Assembly: GCA_913055695.1 (NCBI GenBank)
Contig: CAJXKF010000004.1
Coordinates: forward strand, 1-64,000
Origin: an uncultured Methylophaga sp.
GTDB lineage: Bacteria; Pseudomonadota; Gammaproteobacteria; Nitrosococcales; Methylophagaceae
Length of the DNA: 64,000 nucleotides
Direction: 5' to 3'
Shown here one piece after another: positions 1 to 8,371 of this stretch; the stretch's first letter is position 1, and every line of letters starts with the position of its first letter. Position numbers and translations under genes: made by a program. Under the pieces are notes generated by a model. The model saw only the letters and a program-made list of their open reading frames with translations. It was not told the origin of the DNA and did no database searches.

Positions 1-104
1 TAATATCAGTTACTGGACTATTCGAGTGTAACCCATGTAGTTGAATTGATCTGTTACCTATGTATTTGAACCGTACATGCCTTTTTGTTTGGCCCGTTTA
101 TTTT

Positions 105-140
105 GGGCAAATAAAATAAATGAACTCGCCCTTCAGGCGA
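105..140 (-). terminator. Possible terminator after the PqiA-like gene
   Basis: On the minus strand a small hairpin (five-base arms TCGCC and GGCGA, loop at 131-135) is followed by a T-rich stretch, placed about 45 bases after the stop of the PqiA-like gene. It would end the long minus-strand series. The stem is short and the T stretch is interrupted, so the call is moderate. Confidence 0.4.
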
Positions 141-182
141 AATAAAACGTCATGAAAAATAAAGGTTCGCTGAGGGTGAAAC

Positions 183-701
183 TCAACTTTGGGCAGAATC
201 ATTCGAATCAGATTGCTGATTCTCCAAAAGCCTCACCGTCGACTGCGTGGTCAACATAATCAACAGCACCGCCGCGCCGAAGACATACAAGCCCGGGTGA
301 ATCTCAATACTGGCAATGGCCCCCATCTTGACGGTGACAATCAGCATCGCCACCACCATCACATCCAGCATCGCCCAACGGCCGTAAGCGTGCATCAGCC
401 GCAGCAGCTTCATTTTGATCGGATGCGGTTTGTCATCGGCTTGCAACAGCTTGAACAACAGGCCGATTTTGGCGAGTGGAATCAGCACGCTGAAACAGCC
501 AATGACCACAAACAGGATGTACTGGCCGGCCTTCCACAGTTCAATAATGCCGGAGATCACCGAAAATTCGTTACTGATGACGATAAGCTGGGTAATGGTC
601 AGCATCGGCAGAAACAGGCCAGCGACAAGCAGAGCACTGCTTATAACAAGCAGCCAGCGCAACAGCATCAGTTTGCGGTGATCGTTGTGACGGTCAGGCA
701 C
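183..701 (-). CDS. PqiA-family inner membrane protein
   Basis: This is a 172-residue membrane protein with about four hydrophobic segments (near residues 14-34, 63-85, 112-130 and 137-158). The segment GRWAMLDVMVV near residue 107 is the hallmark of the paraquat-inducible protein A family, whose members work with PqiB/MCE proteins in envelope lipid transport. It is a single-module member, about half the length of E. coli PqiA, and no MCE partner gene is adjacent. It starts with GTG and overlaps the helicase stop by eight bases, so it is probably translated by coupling at the end of that transcript. The family call is firm; the role is inference. Confidence 0.75.
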   Translation of the reverse strand: MPDRHNDHRKLMLLRWLLVISSALLVAGLFLPMLTITQLIVISNEFSVISGIIELWKAGQYILFVVIGCFSVLIPLAKIGLLFKLLQADDKPHPIKMKLLRLMHAYGRWAMLDVMVVAMLIVTVKMGAIASIEIHPGLYVFGAAVLLIMLTTQSTVRLLENQQSDSNDSAQS

Positions 702-1899
702 GATCTTTCTTGGCGATATAGCGCGGTTTGTCTTTGTCCTTGCTCTTTTTCTTATTGCTCTTGGCTTTGGGGGCGAGGCCTTTCATTTTGCGAACCGGCA
801 AGGACTGACCGATATGGTGTTCCACCCGTTGCAGGTTTTTCTGATCATTGGGTTCGACCAGGTTGAATGCATTGCCGGGCTGACCGGCACGGCCGGTGCG
901 GCCGACACGGTGAATATAAATATCACCACGGAAGGGCACATCATAGTTGATGACATGACTGACCTGGGGCAGATCCAGGCCACGTGAGGCGACATCGGTG
1001 GCGACCAGCACCTTGATCTGACCCTGACGGAATTTACGGGTGCGTTCACGGCGGTCGGCCTGGGAATAATCACCGTGAATCACCTGAGCAGAGAGATTCT
1101 GCGACTGCAAATAGTCAGCGACTTCCACTGCCCGTTCTTTTTTATTGCAGAACACCAGCGCACTTTGGCATTCCTCCTGTTCCAGCGCGGCTTTGAGCAG
1201 GGCCAGTTTGTGTTCTCGATTATCAGCGAGATAGACGCTCTGGCTGACCTGTTGTGCGTATTGGTTGGCGGCATCAATGTCGATGCGATGAGCTTCGGGC
1301 AGCAATGCTTTGGCAAACAGCTCGACACCGGCACCGGCCAGGGTCGCGGAAAACAGTGAGGTCTGGAAAGCGGTTTTTATGGCTGCCAGCACATTGGCCA
1401 CATCCGGGCCCTGACCCATATCCAGCATGCGGTCAGCTTCGTCAATGACGACATACTCCACCGCCGACAAGTCGGCCTGCTCCTGTTCCACCAGTTGCAA
1501 CATGCGGCCCGGGGTCGCAATGATAATATCGCAGCCCTGCTGCAGGTAGTCGACCTGGGCCGCCGGTGACTGACCGCCGGTGACCATCGCCACACGCGGC
1601 GCGATAGCGCTGGCCAGCCGCTGAATCACATGCTGAGTCTGGAAGGCGAGTTCCCGGGTCGGTGACAAAATCAGCGCCACCGCCAGTTTGCCGTCAGCCG
1701 GTTCATCGAGCAGTTTCTGCAGCAGTGGCAAAACAAAAGCCAGCGTCTTGCCAGTGCCGGTGGCGGCGCAGGCCAGCACATCTTCACCAGCCAGCAAAGG
1801 GGGAATCGCTTGCTGCTGCACCGGTGTCGGTGTGGTGAATCCTTCCGCAGCCAGTGCGCCAAGCAAAGGCTGGTCGAGCATCAAATCATCAAAGCTCAT
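694..1899 (-). CDS. DEAD-box ATP-dependent RNA helicase (SrmB/RhlE type)
   Basis: A 401-residue helicase that would unwind RNA duplexes using ATP, typically in ribosome assembly or mRNA turnover. The motifs run in canonical order: Q-motif near residues 25-33, Walker A AATGTGKT at 45-52, PTRELA near 80, TPGR near 129, DEAD at 153-156, SAT at 184-186, and HRVGRTGRAG in the second RecA domain. The C-terminus is a short lysine-rich tail suited to RNA contact. Its start overlaps the stop of the SMP-30-like gene by four bases and its end overlaps the PqiA-like gene. The subfamily (SrmB or RhlE) cannot be fixed by eye. Confidence 0.9.
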   Translation of the reverse strand: MSFDDLMLDQPLLGALAAEGFTTPTPVQQQAIPPLLAGEDVLACAATGTGKTLAFVLPLLQKLLDEPADGKLAVALILSPTRELAFQTQHVIQRLASAIAPRVAMVTGGQSPAAQVDYLQQGCDIIIATPGRMLQLVEQEQADLSAVEYVVIDEADRMLDMGQGPDVANVLAAIKTAFQTSLFSATLAGAGVELFAKALLPEAHRIDIDAANQYAQQVSQSVYLADNREHKLALLKAALEQEECQSALVFCNKKERAVEVADYLQSQNLSAQVIHGDYSQADRRERTRKFRQGQIKVLVATDVASRGLDLPQVSHVINYDVPFRGDIYIHRVGRTGRAGQPGNAFNLVEPNDQKNLQRVEHHIGQSLPVRKMKGLAPKAKSNKKKSKDKDKPRYIAKKDRA

Positions 1900-2768
1900 T
1901 GATGCGAAATCCTGAAGGTCTGAACCTGGTTTTGCATCATCATCGGCACGATAACCAGGTTTTTCTCCGGCATCACTGTGTGGTCGGCACTGCCTTGTTC
2001 AAATTCAATCAGGGTTTCACTGTGGCCATTGGGGTTAATCAACAGCAAGCGGCCATTCATCCAGTCGGTAACCAGGTAGTTACCCTTGCCATCGGCTTCA
2101 ACGCCGTCGAGATTACCCACAGGCGTGCCGTCACCCAGACTCTGAATATCGCGGCTTTCAATATCAATCACCTTAAGGTGACCCGGTACCTCGGTGGCAA
2201 AACCATCGGTCATCTTGCCCCAACTGCCGACGATGAGTTTATTGCCCTCGACCAGCAGCCCATTGGGCGCTTCCAGTTGCGAGTCATCCATCCACAGAGA
2301 GAACTCACCATCATCCAGTCGATAGATCTGATTGGTCATCATATCGCTGACGTAGACACGGCCTTGTTGATCAATCGCCACATCATTAAGAAATTTAGCC
2401 TGATCAGCGGGATAACGTGCCGTAATAGTTTTGTTGTTGATATCAATAACGACCAGCTTGTCAATATCGGCCACATACAACAGATCGTCGCGGATGGCGA
2501 GGCCTTTGGGGGCATCAAGACCGTCTAACCAGTAGAGATCTTTAATCTCACCTTCATCGGAAAGCTGGCTGATAAAGCCGTTACCATCGACCGCATCCGG
2601 CGCGCCGTTGACGTTGGAAACATAAAGCGCATCGCTGCCAGGATGATAAATTACCGACTCCGGCGCCTGCAGTTCAGTTGTGGTTTTCCAGGCCGGGGTC
2701 AGCGTGGTTGAGGCATTAGCGATTGAGATGCTGAGCAGGCTCGTCAGCAGCACGGATAGCAGTTTCAT
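1896..2768 (-). CDS. Secreted SMP-30/NHL-like beta-propeller protein
   Basis: A 290-residue protein with a Sec signal peptide (residues 1 to about 19, ending in ANA). The rest reads as repeating propeller blades with spaced motifs such as LYVADID, VYVSDMM and YLVTDW, typical of the SMP-30/gluconolactonase/NHL superfamily. It is probably periplasmic. Some relatives are lactonases, but a catalytic metal site cannot be confirmed by eye and a binding role is equally possible. It overlaps the helicase start by four bases and lies 54 bases after the transporter gene. Confidence 0.65.
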   Translation of the reverse strand: MKLLSVLLTSLLSISIANASTTLTPAWKTTTELQAPESVIYHPGSDALYVSNVNGAPDAVDGNGFISQLSDEGEIKDLYWLDGLDAPKGLAIRDDLLYVADIDKLVVIDINNKTITARYPADQAKFLNDVAIDQQGRVYVSDMMTNQIYRLDDGEFSLWMDDSQLEAPNGLLVEGNKLIVGSWGKMTDGFATEVPGHLKVIDIESRDIQSLGDGTPVGNLDGVEADGKGNYLVTDWMNGRLLLINPNGHSETLIEFEQGSADHTVMPEKNLVIVPMMMQNQVQTFRISHQ

Positions 2769-2822
2769 TGTGATCTCCCTTATTCAGATAAACGCATAAT
2801 AACAGGCACCTGTCCTCTATGC

Positions 2823-3689
2823 TCAGGCGCTCAATACCATCAGGCTGCCGCCGACCATGACGAGACAGGCAGCAAGCCTTCTTAACACATGTTTTTCGTT
2901 AAAAATACGGTAGCCCAGAAATACCTGTAAGACCATGCTGAGCTGAAACAGTGCCAGTGAATAAGCCACCAATAACTGTGAGAACACCAGCATCGTCATA
3001 AATTGCATCAGAAAAATCAGGCAGCCCAGATAGATAAAGGGGTAAACCTGGTTTCGGGCCAGCGCCAGATCGGTTTTAAAGTTGTCATGCACAAACAGCA
3101 ACTGGGCGAGTCCCGCCAGCGGCAGACCCAGCAGGCACCAGAATACAGTCGTCGCTAAGGCGCCCCCATCGACGACAGCATTTTTCAGCGGCAGCGTCCC
3201 TATTGAAAACAGCAGGATCGACAGAAAACGGAATTGCACGCCTTTCTGTAAAAACAGCTTCCAGAGTCGAGCTTGATGTGACTTTGGGGGAAACAGAAAA
3301 ACACTGCCAACCAGTATGATAGAAACACCGGCAAAGCCCTGAAGACTGGGCACTTCGCCCAGAAAAATCAGTGCCAGCAGCATTGAGATCACAACCTTGT
3401 AAGCGTTCAGGGGGCCGAATACCGAGAGGTCTGTTTTCGACAAGGACATCACCAGGAACAGGGTGCCGGCCATATCCAGCAGGGCGGCAAAAAAGATATT
3501 GATCCAGAAATGGCCGGATAGCTGAAATGGGTTAAACGCAAACAACAGTGGCAGGCAGATAACCGCGAGTACCACGTAGGAAGCGAAAACAATAAAAAAG
3601 GGGTGCAGTCCCCGGTGCGTCAATTGTTTCTGAAAAACATTAGCAAACGCCGAAAACAGCAGGCGCCCCAGCACCACAAGGATTTCCAA
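2823..3689 (-). CDS. EamA/DMT-family transporter
   Basis: A 288-residue, highly hydrophobic protein with about ten membrane segments in two similar halves, the pattern of the drug/metabolite transporter (EamA) superfamily. The stretch ALIFLGEVPSLQGFAGVSII near residue 110 is a typical EamA half-end. The start is TTG, chosen because a GGGGAG ribosome site lies about nine bases upstream and there is no upstream ATG; the gene begins six bases after the DUF411 stop. The substrate is unknown. Confidence 0.75.
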   Translation of the reverse strand: MEILVVLGRLLFSAFANVFQKQLTHRGLHPFFIVFASYVVLAVICLPLLFAFNPFQLSGHFWINIFFAALLDMAGTLFLVMSLSKTDLSVFGPLNAYKVVISMLLALIFLGEVPSLQGFAGVSIILVGSVFLFPPKSHQARLWKLFLQKGVQFRFLSILLFSIGTLPLKNAVVDGGALATTVFWCLLGLPLAGLAQLLFVHDNFKTDLALARNQVYPFIYLGCLIFLMQFMTMLVFSQLLVAYSLALFQLSMVLQVFLGYRIFNEKHVLRRLAACLVMVGGSLMVLSA

Positions 3690-3695
3690 CGGTGA

Positions 3696-4205
3696 TTACT
3701 CCCCGGTGGAAACGCTTTGATATTGCTGCTTGGAATCGACTTCGTAGCGATTGAAGATGCGGAACTGATTGTCTTTGTCGAAAGTGACGACTGTAAAATT
3801 ATCTTTTTTGGCGCCCATTTCCATGCCGGGGGTGCCGACCGGCATCTGTGGCACAGAAAGACCAATTACCGGCGGCTTTTCGACCAGCAGGCGCTTGATA
3901 TCCTGCGCAGGGACATGGCCTTCAATCAGGTAGCCATTGACCACGGCGGTATGACAGGAGCGCATCACGGTCGGGACTTTCTGGCGCGGCGCAGCGGCTT
4001 CCAGGTTATGTGTGACCTGGTCATCGACAATGAAGTTATGCTTCTGCAGGTGCTCAATCCATTTGTGGCAGCACTGGCAGTTCGGGCTGCGATAAACGGT
4101 GAGCCGGGTCGGTTCACTCAGTGCTTGCTGGACTTTATCCCATTCACTGTCAGCCGCCAGTGGCAAACTCATCAGCATCATCAAGGCAATTAACAATTTC
4201 ATCAT
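3696..4205 (-). CDS. DUF411 periplasmic metal-binding protein
   Basis: A 169-residue protein with a signal peptide (residues 1 to about 18) and the features of DUF411: a thioredoxin-like start with Cys43, Cys45, Cys46 and His47, then Cys84-His85, His97 and a methionine-bearing MPVGTPGMEM near 121-130. Family members are often found beside copper-resistance genes and are thought to bind copper. Here no copper exporter or regulator is adjacent; it sits between an 83-residue unknown (four-base overlap) and a DMT transporter. Metal binding is inference from the Cys/His/Met pattern. Confidence 0.8.
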   Translation of the reverse strand: MMKLLIALMMLMSLPLAADSEWDKVQQALSEPTRLTVYRSPNCQCCHKWIEHLQKHNFIVDDQVTHNLEAAAPRQKVPTVMRSCHTAVVNGYLIEGHVPAQDIKRLLVEKPPVIGLSVPQMPVGTPGMEMGAKKDNFTVVTFDKDNQFRIFNRYEVDSKQQYQSVSTGE

Positions 4206-4453
4206 AAGTATTCTACAAATATCTCTTTATCACGGCTCTGGCTTTCGACATGAGAAAGCGCAGTCATTACCGCTTTTTCATTGGCGGCATCAATGTCTTC
4301 GGGCAGGACATGAACAGCAATACCGGCCTTTTCAAACACTGCTAAATCAGACTGTTTTTTCAGGCCCGGGTTCAGCCACAGTTCGGCTTTGTTGCTCAGC
4401 ACATCCTGCTGTGCTTCAGCCAGCCCTTCGGCCGTGAAAATAATAAACAGCAT
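4202..4453 (-). CDS. Uncharacterised 83-residue protein
   Basis: I do not recognise this protein. It begins MLFIIFTAEG and looks like a small soluble alpha/beta domain without a signal peptide or clear catalytic motif. Its reality is supported by position: its start shares a base with the stop of the TRAP-type lipoprotein gene (TAATG) and its stop overlaps the DUF411 start by four bases, as expected for a coupled operon gene. No function is proposed. Confidence 0.6.
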   Translation of the reverse strand: MLFIIFTAEGLAEAQQDVLSNKAELWLNPGLKKQSDLAVFEKAGIAVHVLPEDIDAANEKAVMTALSHVESQSRDKEIFVEYL

Positions 4454-5556
4454 TAATTATTCTCAATCGCGAGATAGGACTTTTCGGAAATCGCGGTCCA
4501 GGCATCATCCTTGTCGCGGAATGTCTGGTAGGCGTCATAAATGCGTTTGAAAGCGGGACTGGCGGCAGCTTCTTCCGCCAAGGTTTCCTCAGTCATCGAC
4601 TGCAGTCTGGCCAGCACATCATCCGGGAAGCGTTCGATTTCAATATCATCGCGGGCCTGCAGCTCTTTCAGTGCTGTCAGGTTTTTCTGTTCCATTTCAG
4701 ACAGTATCAGGACATTCTCGGACTCAGCAGCGTGGGTGATAATCGCCTGTAAATCGGGTGTCAGACTATCCCAGGCGCGCTTGTTGACAGTGAGTTCCAG
4801 CACGGTGCCCGGTTCATGCCAGCCCGGATAGTAATAATGCTTGGCAGCGCGGTAGAGGCCCAGACGCTGATCATGATAAGGACCAATCCATTCGGTGGCG
4901 TCAATCGTATTGCGTTCCAGCGCGGTGTAAACTTCGCTGCCGGCGAGTAGCACCGGGTTACCACCAGCCTTGGCAAAGACTTTACCACCGAGACCCGGGA
5001 TCCGCATTTTCAGGCCTTCCAGATCTTCAACCGAGTTGATTTCTTTATTAAACCAGCCGCCCATCTGTACGCCGGTGTTACCCATCGGGAAGGGCACCAC
5101 ATGAAAGGGCTCATAAACTTCACGCCACAGTTCCAGACCACCGCCATGATACAACCAGGCGTTCATACCGCGCGGCGTCATACCAAACGGTACGGTGGAG
5201 AAAAACTGGGCTTCCGGGACCTTCCCGGCCCAGTAATAGGCACTGCCGTGACCCATTTCGACTGTGCCCTGTGATACCGCATCAAAAGTTTGCAAAGCCG
5301 GAATCAACTCGCCGCCGGCGTAGACCTCGATGTTAAGCTGGCCATCGGACATGGTCCGCACATGCTCTGCAAAGCGTTCCGCACCTTCCTGCAATACCGG
5401 GAAACCGGGCGGCCAGGTGGTCACCATTTTCCAGTTGTAGATTTTGCCGCTATCCTTCGCAGCACTGCTGCCAACCTGGTTTTCAGAACCACAGGCGGTC
5501 AGCAGCAATACCATCAGGCCGGGCAGCAAATAACGCAGAAAAGCAGGCTTTAACAT
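4453..5556 (-). CDS. TRAP-type substrate-binding lipoprotein (DctP/TakP family)
   Basis: A 367-residue solute-binding protein of the TRAP DctP family. The N-terminus is a lipoprotein signal with lipobox LLTAC (Cys22), so it is membrane-anchored in the periplasm. The mature part has the family landmarks WKMVTTWPPGFP near residue 42, the DAVSQGTVEMGHG segment near 113, the LEGLKMRIPG binding segment near 180, and NTIDATEWIGP near 235. Relatives bind 2-oxo acids or other carboxylates. No dctQ or dctM permease gene is nearby, so it is an orphan here. It starts ten bases after uvrD. Confidence 0.88.
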   Translation of the reverse strand: MLKPAFLRYLLPGLMVLLLTACGSENQVGSSAAKDSGKIYNWKMVTTWPPGFPVLQEGAERFAEHVRTMSDGQLNIEVYAGGELIPALQTFDAVSQGTVEMGHGSAYYWAGKVPEAQFFSTVPFGMTPRGMNAWLYHGGGLELWREVYEPFHVVPFPMGNTGVQMGGWFNKEINSVEDLEGLKMRIPGLGGKVFAKAGGNPVLLAGSEVYTALERNTIDATEWIGPYHDQRLGLYRAAKHYYYPGWHEPGTVLELTVNKRAWDSLTPDLQAIITHAAESENVLILSEMEQKNLTALKELQARDDIEIERFPDDVLARLQSMTEETLAEEAAASPAFKRIYDAYQTFRDKDDAWTAISEKSYLAIENN

Positions 5557-5566
5557 GGTTGTTTCC

Positions 5567-7738
5567 TTATAAGACGTCTAACTTAGCATAAGCCAGCACC
5601 AGCCACTTGCTGCCGGCATGTTTGAAATTGACCTGTACCCTAGCATTTTTTCCGGCGCCTTCGGTATCAATCACGATGCCCGGACCGAATTTCTGATGCA
5701 TGACCTGCTGTCCGGTTTTGAGGCCCGCTTCATTGAGTTCGAGTCCACCGGCATTGCTGACTGTGCGGAGTCCGGGTGTGATGCGGTTACTGCGGGCACG
5801 CACTTCTTCAATACAATCAACCGGTAATTCACCGAGAAAGCGGGAGGGGCGCTGCATCAGTTCCTGGCCGTAGAGAAAACGCTGCTCGGTATAGAGCAGA
5901 TACAGGGTCTGCCGGGCCCGGGTCATACCGACGTAACAAAGCCGGCGCTCCTCAGCGAGACGCAGCGGATCGTCGCTGGATTTCTGGCCCGGGAACAGGC
6001 CCTCTTCCATGCCCACCATGAAGACGACGGGAAATTCGAGACCCTTGGCCGAGTGCAGGGTCATCAACTGTACGCAGTCTTCCCAGCGATCGCCCTGATT
6101 GTCACCGGCTTCCAGTGCCGCATGGGCGAGAAAGGCATCCAGCTCAGTCAGATTGTCGGTTTCTTCATCCTGCGGCCGGACAAACTGTCGGGTGGCACTG
6201 ATAAGTTCATCGAGGTTTTCAATGCGGCCCTGACCTTTTTCGCTTTTGTCCTTGGCAAAATGCGCGCGCAGGCCGGACTCATCAATCACCAGCTGGGTCA
6301 GTTCATGCAAAGGCATGTCGGCTTGTTCCGGTGTCAGTGAGTCAATCAGCGTCAGAAATCCGGCCAGCGCGTTACCGGCACGGGCCGCGAAGGCTCTAGC
6401 ATCGAGCATTTCCTGCGCACTGTGCCACATCGACAGATTACGTTCGCGGGCGTACTGGCGCAGCTGGGTCAGGGTGGCCGCGCCAATGCCACGGGTGGGG
6501 GTGTTTACAATACGCTCAAAGGCCGCATCATCCTGGCGGTTGGCAATAAGACGCAGGTAAGACAGCACATCCTTGATTTCGGCGCGCTCGAAAAAGCGCA
6601 GGCCGCCATAGACCCGATAGGGCATAGCGGCCTGTAATAAAGCTTCCTCAATGACCCGCGACTGGGCATTGGAACGGTACAATACGGCACAGTCACTACG
6701 ACGACCGCCATCATCAACCCATTTCTGCACCTGACCGACCAGGTAAGACGCTTCATCACGCTCATTAAAGGCGTTATAGACCTGGATCGGGCAGCCGTCT
6801 TCGTCTTCAGTCCACAGTTCTTTACCCAGTCGCTCGCTGTTATTGGCGATAACCGCATTGGCGGCTTTCAGAATATTGCCGGTGGAGCGGTAGTTCTGTT
6901 CCAGGCGGATAGTGGCAGCGCCGTGATAATCCTTATCGAACTGTTGAATATTCTCGATCTTGGCACCGCGCCAGCCGTAGATGGACTGATCATCATCGCC
7001 GACGATGAACATTTTGCCGCTGTCACCGGCCAGCAGCCGCAGCCAGGCGTATTGCAGGGTGTTGGTGTCCTGAAACTCGTCGACCAGAATCTGGCTGAAA
7101 CGCTGCTGGTACTGGGCAAGGATATCCGGCCGCTTGAGCCAGAGCTCGTGACAGCGCAGCAGAATTTCACCGAAATCAATGACGCCGGCACGCTGACAGG
7201 CCTCTTCATAGGCCTTGTAGATGGCCAGCATTTTCTGTGAGTAGGGATCGTGTCCGGCTTGAATATCCTTGGCCCTGAGGCCTTCGTCTTTCTGCGCATT
7301 GATATACCACTGAGCCTGCTTGGGCGGCCACTGGGCTTCATCCAGTTCCATGGCGCGGATAATGCGCTTGAGCATACGCAGTTGATCATCGCTGTCGAGG
7401 ATCTGAAAGCTTTGCGGTAAATCAGCATCTTTCCAGTGTGCCCGCAAAAGGCGATGGGCCAGGCCGTGAAAGGTACCCACCCACATGCCGCCGGGCGGGT
7501 AACCGAGCATTTCTTCTATCCGGCCACGCATTTCAGCAGCGGCTTTGTTGGTGAAGGTCACCGCCAGAATATTGGCCGGTGAGAAACCTTCAGCCTGAAT
7601 CAGCCAGGCAATGCGGTGCACCAGCACGCGGGTTTTACCACTGCCGGCACCGGCCAGAATACGGGCATGGCCCAATGGCGCAGCAACAGCTTCACGCTGG
7701 GGTTTATTCAGATCATTGAGTAGCTCGGAAACATCCAT
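5567..7738 (-). CDS. uvrD: DNA helicase II UvrD
   Basis: A 723-residue superfamily 1 helicase, the same length as E. coli UvrD (720). It unwinds DNA 3' to 5' in nucleotide excision and mismatch repair. Visible motifs are GAGSGKT (30-36), AVTFTNKAAAEMR (motif Ia), DEFQDTN (motif II), GDDDQSIYGWRG (motif III), LEQNYRSTGNIL (motif IV) and TLHSAKGLEFPVVF (motif V). The C-terminal RNA polymerase-interacting Tudor-like segment (KFGPGIV to the end) is present. The WVGTFHGLAHRLLR stretch separates UvrD from Rep. Confidence 0.95.
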   Translation of the reverse strand: MDVSELLNDLNKPQREAVAAPLGHARILAGAGSGKTRVLVHRIAWLIQAEGFSPANILAVTFTNKAAAEMRGRIEEMLGYPPGGMWVGTFHGLAHRLLRAHWKDADLPQSFQILDSDDQLRMLKRIIRAMELDEAQWPPKQAQWYINAQKDEGLRAKDIQAGHDPYSQKMLAIYKAYEEACQRAGVIDFGEILLRCHELWLKRPDILAQYQQRFSQILVDEFQDTNTLQYAWLRLLAGDSGKMFIVGDDDQSIYGWRGAKIENIQQFDKDYHGAATIRLEQNYRSTGNILKAANAVIANNSERLGKELWTEDEDGCPIQVYNAFNERDEASYLVGQVQKWVDDGGRRSDCAVLYRSNAQSRVIEEALLQAAMPYRVYGGLRFFERAEIKDVLSYLRLIANRQDDAAFERIVNTPTRGIGAATLTQLRQYARERNLSMWHSAQEMLDARAFAARAGNALAGFLTLIDSLTPEQADMPLHELTQLVIDESGLRAHFAKDKSEKGQGRIENLDELISATRQFVRPQDEETDNLTELDAFLAHAALEAGDNQGDRWEDCVQLMTLHSAKGLEFPVVFMVGMEEGLFPGQKSSDDPLRLAEERRLCYVGMTRARQTLYLLYTEQRFLYGQELMQRPSRFLGELPVDCIEEVRARSNRITPGLRTVSNAGGLELNEAGLKTGQQVMHQKFGPGIVIDTEGAGKNARVQVNFKHAGSKWLVLAYAKLDVL

Positions 7739-7854
7739 TCTTTGATTTGCGTTGGCTTTAGTTAAATGCCGTTGCCTGAGCGGCGGGCGGGCACGGCGGA
7801 TTGATAGACTGGCGCAGACAAGCGGGGGTTCCGCGCCGAATCAGCTGCAGGGCA

Positions 7855-7878
7855 GCCCCACACCCGAAGGTGTGGGGA
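7855..7878 (-). terminator. Strong hairpin after trxA
   Basis: A GC-rich hairpin (CCCCACAC and GGTGTGGGG around a short loop) lies just downstream of the trxA stop. There is no T-run on the minus strand after it, so it is a pause or 3'-stabilising structure rather than a textbook intrinsic terminator. Confidence 0.4.
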
Positions 7879-7888
7879 AAGGACATCA

Positions 7889-8215
7889 TTACAGATTGCT
7901 GTCCAGGAAAGCGGCCAGCTGAGACTTGGTCAGAGCGCCCACTTTGGTTGCTTCCACTTCGCCGTCTTTAAACAGCATCAGAGTCGGGATACCACGGATA
8001 CCATAACGCGGTGGTGTGTCCTGATTTTCATCGATATTCAGTTTGCACACTTTCAGTTTGCCGGCATATTCACCGCCGATTTCTTCCAGTACCGGTGCAA
8101 TCATTTTGCAGGGACCACACCATTCTGCCCAGTAGTCAACCAGGACAGGAATGTCGGACTGTAATACTTGGCTATCAAAGTCGCCATCGGTCACGTTGGT
8201 GACGTTATCGCTCAT
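7889..8215 (-). CDS. trxA: Thioredoxin 1
   Basis: A 108-residue thioredoxin that reduces protein disulfides in the cytoplasm, recycled by thioredoxin reductase. The active site WCGPC is at residues 32-36 and the cis-proline loop GIPT has Pro77. Length matches E. coli TrxA (109). It diverges from rhlB, the same arrangement as in enterobacteria, although rho does not follow it here. Confidence 0.96.
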   Translation of the reverse strand: MSDNVTNVTDGDFDSQVLQSDIPVLVDYWAEWCGPCKMIAPVLEEIGGEYAGKLKVCKLNIDENQDTPPRYGIRGIPTLMLFKDGEVEATKVGALTKSQLAAFLDSNL

Positions 8216-8249
8216 GTTTCATCTCCAGTGGTATATAAAGTATCGTTGG

Positions 8250-8278
8250 ATTATACCGGGCCTGGCGAGGTTGTATCT
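8250..8278 (-). promoter_or_regulatory. Probable sigma-70 promoter of trxA
   Basis: On the minus strand a perfect TATAAT lies at 8250-8255, with a weak GATACA at the -35 position 17 bases further upstream. It sits about 35 bases before the trxA start in the divergent trxA/rhlB intergenic region. The -10 is convincing and the -35 is not. Confidence 0.45.
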
Positions 8279-8371
8279 TCAAACCTGCATTTCAGGCTGA
8301 CTTAGGTATATACTCCCATGCGATAGAGCCTAACATTTTTTCCTATCATCAACGCTAATGCAAGTATTTAT

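Noticed and set aside
2769-2822. ACAGG/CCTGT palindrome as a terminator before the SMP-30-like gene
   Set aside because: The loop would have only two bases, too tight for an RNA hairpin.
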